From Lachnoclostridium sp. UBA1434 (GTDB lineage: Bacteria > Bacillota > Clostridia > Lachnospirales > Lachnospiraceae), in assembly GCA_002329645.1 (NCBI GenBank), contig DCTS01000015.1:22040-44120 (forward strand): DNA of 22,081 nt. The letters run 5' to 3'. Under the pieces are notes generated by a model. It worked only from the letters and a program-made list of their open reading frames with translations. It was not told the DNA's origin and made no database searches. Shown here in pieces: positions 6,670 to 13,512 of this stretch (positions are counted from its first letter, which is position 1; each line of letters opens with the position of its first letter). The position numbers and the translations under genes are program-made.

Positions 6670-9000
6670 CTATATCTTATCCCTATCCGGCTGAAAGACC
6701 TCTTCAACAACCCTGCGTGAAGCCTGTCCGTCTTCCCAGGCACAGAACTTGTCGTAGAAAAGCTTATACTTGTCTTCATACTTCTTTTCAATCTCAGGAA
6801 GGTTATTCAGTGCGTCAATTACCTCCCCGGTTGTCATCAATATCGGACCGGGAAGCTCTTCTTCTATGTCAATATAGAAGCCCCTTAAGATGTCACGATA
6901 TTTTTCAAGGTCATACATGAAGAAAAGCATCGGGCGCTTAAGATTGGCATAATCAAAGAATACCGAGGAATAATCCGTAATCAGTATATCCGAAACCAAA
7001 TACAGCTCAGCAATATCGTCATGCCTGCTGAAATCAATTGCAAAGCCGTTATAAGCAGCAACATCCAGGTTGTCGGCTATAAAATAATGGGTTCTTAGCA
7101 GGACTACATATTCGCTGCCCAAATGCTCCTTCATAAGGTCCAGATCCAGGTTCAGTGAAAACTTATATTTCCCCTTGGAGTAATATTCGTCGTCCCTCCA
7201 TGTGGGCGCATAAAGAATGGTTTTCTTATCCTTTGGTATGCCTAGCTTGTCCTTAATCCCAAGCGCAAGGGCTTCCCTGTCCTTATGATGCAGGATGTCA
7301 TTGCGGGGATAACCGGTTTCAAGCATAACCTTTTTATATATGAAGCATCTTTTGAAAATGTCACTGGAATACTTGTTGGCGGCAATAAGATAGTCCCACA
7401 GCCTGGATTGCTTGTAGGTCTGTTTTTTGTAATGCCTGGTGGCGGAATTGATATCCTCCATATCGAAAACAAGGCGCTTCAGGGGAGTTCCGTGCCATGT
7501 CTGCAGGAATACATTGCCTCTGCGCTTTCTGATCCATTCGGGTTGTCTTCCGTTAAAAATATAGTACCTGCAGCGTGCAAGATAATAACCGTATCTAATG
7601 GAAAAACGCTTTACCTTTGTATGCTTGTACGGAATATGTGTATTCTTTTGATTTATTACCCATATGAAGCGGTATCTTCCGGGGTAATTCTCCTGAAGGT
7701 ATTCATATATATATTTGGGGCTGTCGGAATAGCTCTTGCCGAAAAAGCTTTCACAGAACACCCAGTTGTCCTTAACCGGTTTTTTAAGAAAGAAATGTAT
7801 ATACAGAAACTTCGCCAATGCCCTCCTGTTTCGAAGAATGCGCTTCAGCTTTTTCAGCACCAGGTGTCTGTTCACGAGGAATATGGTCCTGTTTATATTG
7901 CCGTCGGCAAGCGCTTTAAGCAGCTTGCGTTTATATCCCTTGTATCTTCTTAACAGCTCCCTGTCCATGCCGGATATGAGCTGATGCATTATATCAAAAT
8001 GCCTGTCCCTTACCTCTATATTCTTTCTCCCTCTTAAAGAAGGAGCAAAGAAGCGGACATAGTACTTTATTATTTTCTTATCGAGCCTTTCCCTCAGCTC
8101 CTTATCCTGTCCTATAAGGCTTACGGTATAGCGGTAGGTATTGACATACTCCATGAAATTCTTGCTCCTTGGCATTTGGGACAGGGAAGGGTAATTCACG
8201 GGATCATTGTGATTTCTTTTAATATATAAGGCCTCCATATTTCTGTCGATTACATCTGCATACATAAGAAGCTGGCATACAAAGGGGCAATCGGACAGGT
8301 ATATAATATCCTCATTAAACTTAAGCCTGTTCTCTTCAATCAGCGAACGCCTTATTAAGATATTCAGAACAGTTATATTGCGTATGCCCTTTGTTTTGCC
8401 GACAAGCTTCCAATAAGCCATCTTCCGCTTGTCATAACCGCTATCTTCTTCATCCTCCTCGGATGATTCCTCCGTGAGTATCTGTTCATCCTCCAGAGAG
8501 CTTTCCCTTTCATTCACACCGCCGTTTTCAACATCCATTTGTGAGGAGTCGACGTTTTCTTCGTCCTCGCCCTCCTCGCCTTCTTCATCCTCATCCTTGT
8601 TCCTGTTTACATTGGCCAGGAAGGTACTTCTTGAAAACCATGTCCAGATTTTATTGCCGTACACCAAATCGGCTCCCTCGGCATCTGCCGTATCAACAAG
8701 CAGAGAAAGAGCGTTTTCATCCAGATAATCGTCACTGTCCAGAAAGAAAATATATTCACCCTGGGCCTGTGATAAGCCAAGATTCCTGGCAGCGGCAACT
8801 CCCTTAGCTTCTTCAAGCTCATACACCCTCATTCTGAAATCACGGCCAAAGGTATCAATAAGTCCGGATATGTCTTCCTCTACCCTGTCCTTTACCAGTA
8901 TGACTTCAAAATCCCTGAAGGTCTGCTCCTTCAGGCTTTGCAAGGCATCCTCCAGAAAGAAGGACCCCTTTTTAAACGGAACAATGATGCTGATCTTCAT
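6670..9000 (-). CDS. GT2 glycosyltransferase fused to CDP-glycerol glycerophosphotransferase, with an acidic insert
   Basis: A 776-residue protein. The N-terminal GT-A family 2 domain (I-I-V-P-F-K-K, L-D-S-D-D at 87-91) is interrupted at about 134-190 by a low-complexity segment made roughly half of Asp and Glu, and then resumes. Residues 400-770 form a TagF/TagB-like CDP-glycerol glycerophosphotransferase (W-H-G-T-P-L-K at 502-508, A-P-T-W-R at 598-602, R-T-H-Y at 636-639, T-D-Y-S-S at 675-679). The usual K-x-H-P of the family reads R-T-H-Y here. It is the first gene of the surface-polymer operon, with ATG and GGAGG 9 nt upstream and its own promoter. It probably works with the 982-residue paralogue on a glycerol- or ribitol-phosphate wall polymer; the exact linkage is inferred. 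Confidence 0.88.
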   Translation of the reverse strand: MKISIIVPFKKGSFFLEDALQSLKEQTFRDFEVILVKDRVEEDISGLIDTFGRDFRMRVYELEEAKGVAAARNLGLSQAQGEYIFFLDSDDYLDENALSLLVDTADAEGADLVYGNKIWTWFSRSTFLANVNRNKDEDEEGEEGEDEENVDSSQMDVENGGVNERESSLEDEQILTEESSEEDEEDSGYDKRKMAYWKLVGKTKGIRNITVLNILIRRSLIEENRLKFNEDIIYLSDCPFVCQLLMYADVIDRNMEALYIKRNHNDPVNYPSLSQMPRSKNFMEYVNTYRYTVSLIGQDKELRERLDKKIIKYYVRFFAPSLRGRKNIEVRDRHFDIMHQLISGMDRELLRRYKGYKRKLLKALADGNINRTIFLVNRHLVLKKLKRILRNRRALAKFLYIHFFLKKPVKDNWVFCESFFGKSYSDSPKYIYEYLQENYPGRYRFIWVINQKNTHIPYKHTKVKRFSIRYGYYLARCRYYIFNGRQPEWIRKRRGNVFLQTWHGTPLKRLVFDMEDINSATRHYKKQTYKQSRLWDYLIAANKYSSDIFKRCFIYKKVMLETGYPRNDILHHKDREALALGIKDKLGIPKDKKTILYAPTWRDDEYYSKGKYKFSLNLDLDLMKEHLGSEYVVLLRTHYFIADNLDVAAYNGFAIDFSRHDDIAELYLVSDILITDYSSVFFDYANLKRPMLFFMYDLEKYRDILRGFYIDIEEELPGPILMTTGEVIDALNNLPEIEKKYEDKYKLFYDKFCAWEDGQASRRVVEEVFQPDRDKI

Positions 9001-9037
9001 TTTATAAGCCTCCGGAAAAATTTATTATGCATGTAAA

Positions 9038-9066
9038 ATACTACTTCTTTTAGCGTACAATGTCAA
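9038..9066 (-). promoter_or_regulatory. Promoter of the surface-polymer operon
   Basis: A perfect TTGACA (9066-9061) is followed after exactly 17 bp by TAGTAT (9043-9038). The -35 overlaps the apbE stop codon. No terminator is visible between apbE and this operon, so the operon may be read both from here and by read-through. Confidence 0.5.
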
Positions 9067-10112
9067 TCCATGGAGCCAAGAAACCCTTCAAAGCCCGAGC
9101 TGCTCCTTATACTGCCATCGGTAAAAACCCATACTGCCTCAACCTCCTCAAGCCCTTCCACAAGGGAAAGCCCCTGTTCAAAGGGCAATGTGAATACGGC
9201 AGTTGACAAGGCATCGGCAAAGCCCGAATCCGGACATACGATTGATACCGCTTTGAAATGATCCGCCGGCATAAGCGTCTCAGGGTCAATAATGTGGTGG
9301 TATGTTTTCCCGTACACGGTATAATATCTTTGATAATCCCCGCTGGTTACAAGGGAATAGTCGGATAGCTTCAGAACGAACAGGTTCTTTTTCTCACTTT
9401 CCAAGTCGGGATTTTGTATACCCACATTCCAGTTGGTATCATCTATCCTGCTGCCTATTGCTCTTACATTGCCGCCTATACTTATCAAGCCTTTTTCAAA
9501 GCCTGCTTCCTCCATAATCTCTGCAACCTGCTCTGTTGCATAGCCCTTGGCTATTGCTCCAACGTCAATACTCATTTCCTTATCCTTAAGGTATACGGTG
9601 GAGTTCTCCTTATCTATAACCATCATGCTGATGTCGGTATGCCTTGCCTTCTCCTCAAGAAGCTCATAAGGAGGAAGCTGTGCATTTTCCGGATCGTTGG
9701 TTCCGGCTTCCCTGTAATCATGCCATACCTTAAGCACCGCACCAAAGGCTATGTTGACCTTGCCCCCGCTCATCTCATAGGCATCTTCTCCGAACTCGAG
9801 CAAATCTATAATTCTTTGATCAACCTTGACAGGAGCTATTCCCGCATTGTCATTAATGGTTTTTATATTGCTTATGCCCTCGTAGTCATTGTATATATCA
9901 TATAGCTGATGATATTCCATAAGCAGGTCGCGGATTTTCTGAGCATCAGCCATGAACTCCTCTTCATTCTTTGCATAACCGATAACTTCAGTTACGGTGT
10001 CAAAAAGCTGAAGAAAGGTTGCCTCATATCTTTTATCCTGCTTTTTCCCGCAGGCTGCCGGGCTTAAGAGGGCTATCGCAGCTATTAATATTATTGCCAA
10101 TCTTTTAATCAT
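9063..10112 (-). CDS. apbE: ApbE-family FAD:protein FMN transferase (lipoprotein, FmnB-like)
   Basis: A 349-residue lipoprotein with a signal peptide ending in the lipobox S-P-A-A-C21. The mature part has the ApbE fold: T-V-T-E-V-type start of the domain, D-V-G-A-I-A-K-G-Y-A-T, I-S-I-G-G-N-V-R-A-I-G, and Y-H-H-I-I-D-P-E-T near the C-terminus, which carries Mg/FAD-binding residues. ApbE enzymes attach FMN from FAD through a phosphoester to Ser/Thr in D-x-x-S/T-G-A-T-like motifs on extracytoplasmic proteins. In Listeria the equivalent enzyme, FmnB, flavinylates the lipoprotein PplA. Here it follows a PplA-like lipoprotein on the same strand, across a 331-bp gap with hairpins. The ribosome site is weak (GGATCGGAAA before the ATG). 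Confidence 0.93.
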   Translation of the reverse strand: MIKRLAIILIAAIALLSPAACGKKQDKRYEATFLQLFDTVTEVIGYAKNEEEFMADAQKIRDLLMEYHQLYDIYNDYEGISNIKTINDNAGIAPVKVDQRIIDLLEFGEDAYEMSGGKVNIAFGAVLKVWHDYREAGTNDPENAQLPPYELLEEKARHTDISMMVIDKENSTVYLKDKEMSIDVGAIAKGYATEQVAEIMEEAGFEKGLISIGGNVRAIGSRIDDTNWNVGIQNPDLESEKKNLFVLKLSDYSLVTSGDYQRYYTVYGKTYHHIIDPETLMPADHFKAVSIVCPDSGFADALSTAVFTLPFEQGLSLVEGLEEVEAVWVFTDGSIRSSSGFEGFLGSMD

Positions 10113-10146
10113 AAATTTCCGATCCGAAATATCTTTATAAGCTATT

Positions 10147-10185
10147 CTAATCTTCAGGCATCAAGCTGTTAAAGGGCCGGATCAT
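10147..10185 (-). CDS. Possible 12-codon leader peptide upstream of apbE
   Basis: An ATG with an unusually good GAGAGGAG three bases upstream opens a 12-codon frame (starting M-I-R-P-F-N) that ends at TAG, 34 bp before the apbE ATG. The apbE ribosome site itself is weak, so translation of this frame could influence apbE expression. It may equally be chance. Confidence 0.2.
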   Translation of the reverse strand: MIRPFNSLMPED

Positions 10186-10217
10186 ATGCTCCTCTCAAAA
10201 TTATCATAATATAGTCT

Positions 10218-10246
10218 ATTATAACAGAAAATCGCAGAAATGATGA
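10218..10246 (-). promoter_or_regulatory. Candidate promoter for apbE
   Basis: TGTTATAAT at 10226-10218 is a perfect extended -10. The hexamer 17 bp upstream (TCATCA) is a poor -35, and it sits inside the terminator-like stem. The start of transcription would be near 10211, about 100 nt before apbE. Confidence 0.4.
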
Positions 10247-10281
10247 GTAATTTTCATCTCATCAATCTCTGCGGATTTTTT
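10228..10281. terminator. Terminator-like hairpin between the PplA-like gene and apbE
   Basis: The arms AAAATC-GCAGA-AA-TGATGAG (10228-10247) and CTCATCA-ATC-TCTGC-G-GATTTT (10258-10279) can pair over about 18 bp with small internal bulges. The loop is TAATTTTCAT. There is a T6 run on the plus-strand side (10276-10281) and four Ts at the minus-strand end. On the minus strand it follows the PplA-like gene by about 160 nt and would limit read-through into apbE. Confidence 0.5.
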
Positions 10282-10286
10282 ACTTG

Positions 10287-10409
10287 AGCGTGCGCAATTC
10301 GTATGTGCGATGCCCATTCCCATAGCGCGTGCGCAATTCGTATGCACAATGCATATACCCATATCGAATGCGCGATGCGCATGCAAATATCCCATACGCA
10401 TCGCGCATT
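10287..10409. repeat. Degenerate tandem repeats with a 16-bp inverted repeat
   Basis: Three units of 33-39 bp each end in CCCAT: 10287-10323, 10324-10362 and 10363-10395. A partial fourth follows. Units 1 and 2 share GCGTGCGCAATTCGTATG, while unit 3 is diverged. The arms AATGCGCGATGCGCAT (10367-10382) and ATACGCATCGCGCATT (10394-10409) are inverted copies with one mismatch and an 11-nt loop, which would make a very stable hairpin in the 3' region of the PplA-like transcript. The stretch is CpG-rich compared with its surroundings. A 66-codon frame across it is made of the repeats and is not taken as a gene. Confidence 0.7.
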
Positions 10410-10443
10410 TTTCACTCATTTCATTTTATCTTGGATTTACCGG

Positions 10444-11535
10444 CTATTTTGCGTTAGCCACTGCTTTATCAACTACTGAGATTAAATCCGTTACATGAAT
10501 TGTTACTGAGCTTGCAAGGTCAGTTCCGGCAGCGGGAGCGCCTTCGCTTAATGATATACCCTTAACCTCGTCTATGGTCTTTCCCTTGACATATTCTGCA
10601 AAGGAATTGGCCTGCTCATACCACTCCTTGCCCAGGCCGGATCTTGCCTTCATACCGTAGTCTTCCTTTAATTCCTGCTTGGTCTTAAAGCCTGCACTTA
10701 CATCCGTGCTTATTACTCCGCTGACACTGAAATTAACCTTCCCCTGGGAAGCGTCAACTGCGCAGCTTGAAATCTTGCCGTTGGAGTCAAGTGTAACTGC
10801 TGCATAATGTGTATATGCCTGTGCAAGTCCTTCAGCATCTGCTGCGGCATCCTTGGAGTCAGATATGGAGGTGGCTATGCCAAGTCCAAGCTTGTCGCCG
10901 GTCTTAGCGCCCAAATCCTGTGCATTCTTTACGGCCTTTTCAATAGCGCCGATAAAATCGGTTACATGGATAGTAACGGAGGATGTTATATCCGCGTCGG
11001 CAGGAACACCCTGGTTAAGGGCAATACCCTTAACTTCGTCAACAGTCTTGCCAACAACATATTCTGCAAATGCATTGGCCTGCTCGTACCATTCCTTACC
11101 TATGCCTGAGTTCCCTTTCATTTTGTAATCTTCCTTCAGTTCCTGCTTGGTTTTAATCTGCGCAGCTTTATCGGTTAAGATCTTGCCTTCGGTTGAGAAA
11201 TTAATCTTTGTCTGTGCTGCATCAATGACACAATCTACGATCTTGCCGTCCTGTCCTACCAAAACTGCAGCAACTGTGGCATCAACCTGTGCAAGTCCGT
11301 CCTTCTCTCCTGCATTGGCAGAGCTTGATAAGGAGCCTACTATACCAAGACCGGTTTTTACTGAAGCTTCTCCACCGGTTTTTCCGTCGTCTGATTTTCC
11401 ATCATCTGACGCAGGTGCCTGTGTGGGCGTTTTCGTGGGCTGGCCGCCTTTATCGTCATTCTTTTTTCCTCCGCAGCCGCCCAACAATGAAATCAACAGT
11501 ATTAAGCTTAATAGAAGTACTGTTACCTTCTTCAT
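10444..11535 (-). CDS. PplA-like lipoprotein with two tandem repeats, predicted flavoprotein
   Basis: A 363-residue lipoprotein. The signal peptide ends L-L-G-G-C21, followed by a Gly/Lys/Asp/Thr-rich linker to about 60. Two homologous repeats of about 140 residues follow (62-200 and 217-358). Each contains G-L-G-I, I-K/F-K-T-K-Q-E-L-K-E-D-Y, G-K-E-W-Y-E-Q-A-N, V-D/I-D-E-V-K-G-I and S-S-V-T-I-H-V-T-D. The last motif, preceded by Asp (D182...T188 and D339...T345), has the spacing of the ApbE target D-x-x-S-G-A-T with Gly-Ala replaced by Ser-Val. Listeria PplA likewise has two repeats, each flavinylated on Thr by FmnB, and passes electrons outside the membrane. The neighbouring Ndh2, DmkA, DmkB and ApbE genes fit this role. 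GAAGGAGAG precedes the ATG. Flavinylation is inferred. Confidence 0.82.
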   Translation of the reverse strand: MKKVTVLLLSLILLISLLGGCGGKKNDDKGGQPTKTPTQAPASDDGKSDDGKTGGEASVKTGLGIVGSLSSSANAGEKDGLAQVDATVAAVLVGQDGKIVDCVIDAAQTKINFSTEGKILTDKAAQIKTKQELKEDYKMKGNSGIGKEWYEQANAFAEYVVGKTVDEVKGIALNQGVPADADITSSVTIHVTDFIGAIEKAVKNAQDLGAKTGDKLGLGIATSISDSKDAAADAEGLAQAYTHYAAVTLDSNGKISSCAVDASQGKVNFSVSGVISTDVSAGFKTKQELKEDYGMKARSGLGKEWYEQANSFAEYVKGKTIDEVKGISLSEGAPAAGTDLASSVTIHVTDLISVVDKAVANAK

Positions 11536-11578
11536 AATTATTCTCTCCTTCTTTAATATAAACTATTATTCGCATATA

Positions 11579-11606
11579 TTATTCAAAGGGCACAAGCCCT
11601 GAATAA
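11579..11606. other. Intercistronic hairpin between the UbiA and PplA-like genes
   Basis: TTATTC-AA-AGGGC pairs with GCCCT-GAATAA around an ACAA loop: 11 bp with a two-base bulge. No T run follows on the minus strand. It could stabilise a processed mRNA end so that the lipoprotein is made in excess over the membrane enzymes; this use is inference. Confidence 0.4.
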
Positions 11607-11612
11607 CCAATA

Positions 11613-12515
11613 TTATGATAATGCCGCGCTGATAAATATAAGCGCCGTATTAACGCCGACTATTATAATGTAGTTCATGATTGCAGTCATAAAGGTTGTT
11701 GCCTTGTCCTGCTTCTTAAAGAATACATTTAGGTTCTTCTGAACCGGGATTAATGTAACTAAGGCCAACAGGCATATCGGATGGAGAATCTTAAGCATTA
11801 CCATGGCTATTACGGCCACATAGGTCGCATAGTATAATGCCGCATGCAGGTATAAGGCTTTCCTGCCTATGTAATACGGCAGTGTATGTCTTTTTACCAG
11901 AATATCCTTCTCAAGGTCGCATATATTGTTCGCAAGCATGATATTGGCGGTAGTTGCAAAGGGTATTACGGAAAACAACAGCAGTGACAATATTGGCGCT
12001 ACTTTCAGCTCCAATGATACAGTGCTGAAACTTAGCTCATAGGTCAGGAAGGTTCCTTCAGGCATATTTATATAAAGAATAATAAATGGAATGAGCAATC
12101 CGTAAAATAATCCCGAAAGTACTTCACCCAGAGGCTGCCTGGATATCGGAACCGGTCCGTAGGTATAAAATATCCCGCATAAGAAGCATAGCCCGCCTGT
12201 AACAAGCACCACTGCATCGGTCATTACCGCCAGAGCCAGCCCAAGGATTAAGCTTATAAGGAACAATATGCATATTATTATAAATGCGTTCCGTCTTTTA
12301 AACTGCAGTATCTGGTGGTTGTTTTTCGTATCAATATAGTTGTTAATTGCCGTGGTTGTCAGATCAAACATGAACATCCCGGCAAAGAAAAGCAAGGTCA
12401 GACCCCAATTAATCTTCTGCTCCATATATAACAGAAGAGCAACCGTAAGCAGGAAGGCAAAGGTGCTGGTAATTTTAGTTTTTATCTCCACATAGCTTAA
12501 AAATCTCTTAACCAT
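11613..12515 (-). CDS. dmkA: UbiA-family prenyltransferase (DmkA/MenA-like)
   Basis: A 300-residue integral membrane enzyme with about eight hydrophobic helices. The first aspartate-rich motif is N-N-Y-I-D-T-K-N-N (58-66), where MenA proteins usually read N-D-x-x-D-x-x-x-D, so its outer acids are Asn. The second motif is N-N-I-C-D-L-E-K-D (196-204), as in MenA. Y-G-P (119-121) also fits. Such enzymes join a polyprenyl diphosphate to 1,4-dihydroxy-2-naphthoate to make demethylmenaquinone. In Listeria, DmkA supplies a separate quinone pool for extracellular electron transfer. ATG with GGGTGG upstream; 16 bp after the polyprenyl synthase gene. Confidence 0.87.
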   Translation of the reverse strand: MVKRFLSYVEIKTKITSTFAFLLTVALLLYMEQKINWGLTLLFFAGMFMFDLTTTAINNYIDTKNNHQILQFKRRNAFIIICILFLISLILGLALAVMTDAVVLVTGGLCFLCGIFYTYGPVPISRQPLGEVLSGLFYGLLIPFIILYINMPEGTFLTYELSFSTVSLELKVAPILSLLLFSVIPFATTANIMLANNICDLEKDILVKRHTLPYYIGRKALYLHAALYYATYVAVIAMVMLKILHPICLLALVTLIPVQKNLNVFFKKQDKATTFMTAIMNYIIIVGVNTALIFISAALS

Positions 12516-12531
12516 ATAACCACCCTGCTTG

Positions 12532-13512
12532 TCAAATCATTCTTGACGCTTTATCCAATATTGAAACAAGCCTTTTTTTCTTGTCATCCGAAGCGTCAAG
12601 GATTTCAATTATCCTCATGGCTTTTTTATAAAATGCCTTGATTATACTTCTGGTAAAGCTTAATCCGCCGGTGCTTTCAACAGCTTCATTTATCTGCTTT
12701 CTGCTTACCTTGCCTGCTGCAGCCTTCTCCCTGAAATCGGGCTTGCTTTCAAATGCATGTATAAGCGGCAATGTGATGACACCCTGCTCAAAATCTGACT
12801 GCACAGGTTTTGTTGCAACCTCCTCGGATATCACAAAGTCATTACAGTCATCGGTTAACTGGAATATCATTCCGATATAAAATCCAAGGCGACGGTATTT
12901 TTTTGTCTCCTTCTCATCCGCACCCGAGATTATTGCTCCCGCAAGGAAGGATGCCTCAAAAAGCGCTGCGGTCTTACCGGAGATAATCTTCAGATACTGG
13001 TATGCGGTAAGCCTGGTGTTGCCATTGTTTATATGCTGGTACAGCTCACCGAGGCAAAGCTTTCCGATATAATCCTGCAACTTCAAGTCCTTCTCAAGAA
13101 GCTCCTTCTTTATACTAATCGATGCCGCCTTCCTGAGCGCAAGGCTCAGAAGATAATCTCCGCAGATAACGGCTGTTTTCTTGCCGTATTTTCTCTGAAG
13201 AGTTTCTTTACCTCTGCGGATATCGGCATCATCCATGACATCATCATGAACCAGGGATGCAAGGTGGACTATCTCTATTGCCGAGGCAATTCTAACAGCA
13301 TCCATGCTTACATTCCCGTCCTTGTCCTCGGCCGCGGTTATGACGGATGCCGCACGGATATTCTTTCCCTGTGAGGCAAGCAGATGACTGGTATATTCCC
13401 TGATAATCAGGGGCGTTTCCTTAAGGCATCGGCCAACCTCTTCCCTGACAAGCCCTGGCGCCTCGTCCTGGCGGATTGAATTATTTTCTTCTTTTATTAT
13501 CTTATCAGTCAT
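12532..13512 (-). CDS. dmkB: Polyprenyl diphosphate synthase (DmkB-like)
   Basis: A 326-residue soluble trans-isoprenyl diphosphate synthase. The first aspartate-rich motif is H-D-D-V-M-D-D (89-95), followed by A-D-x-R-R-G. The second is Q-L-T-D-D-C-N-D-F (218-226). These bind the Mg-diphosphate of the allylic substrate. Small residues upstream of the first motif fit a long-chain product, so it probably makes the polyprenyl tail used by the adjacent prenyltransferase. ATG at 13512 overlaps the end of the NADH dehydrogenase gene by 8 bp (ATGACTGA). A TTG eight codons upstream is also possible; neither has a clear ribosome site, which suggests translational coupling. Confidence 0.9.
   Translation of the reverse strand: MTDKIIKEENNSIRQDEAPGLVREEVGRCLKETPLIIREYTSHLLASQGKNIRAASVITAAEDKDGNVSMDAVRIASAIEIVHLASLVHDDVMDDADIRRGKETLQRKYGKKTAVICGDYLLSLALRKAASISIKKELLEKDLKLQDYIGKLCLGELYQHINNGNTRLTAYQYLKIISGKTAALFEASFLAGAIISGADEKETKKYRRLGFYIGMIFQLTDDCNDFVISEEVATKPVQSDFEQGVITLPLIHAFESKPDFREKAAAGKVSRKQINEAVESTGGLSFTRSIIKAFYKKAMRIIEILDASDDKKKRLVSILDKASRMI

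Noticed and set aside
10287..10409. CRISPR-like array
   Set aside because: Units are contiguous and degenerate without unique spacers, and no cas gene is nearby.
10219..10419. 66-codon minus-strand frame across the repeat region
   Set aside because: It is built from the tandem repeats, lacks a ribosome site and is rich in Met, His, Cys and Ala in a repeat-driven pattern.
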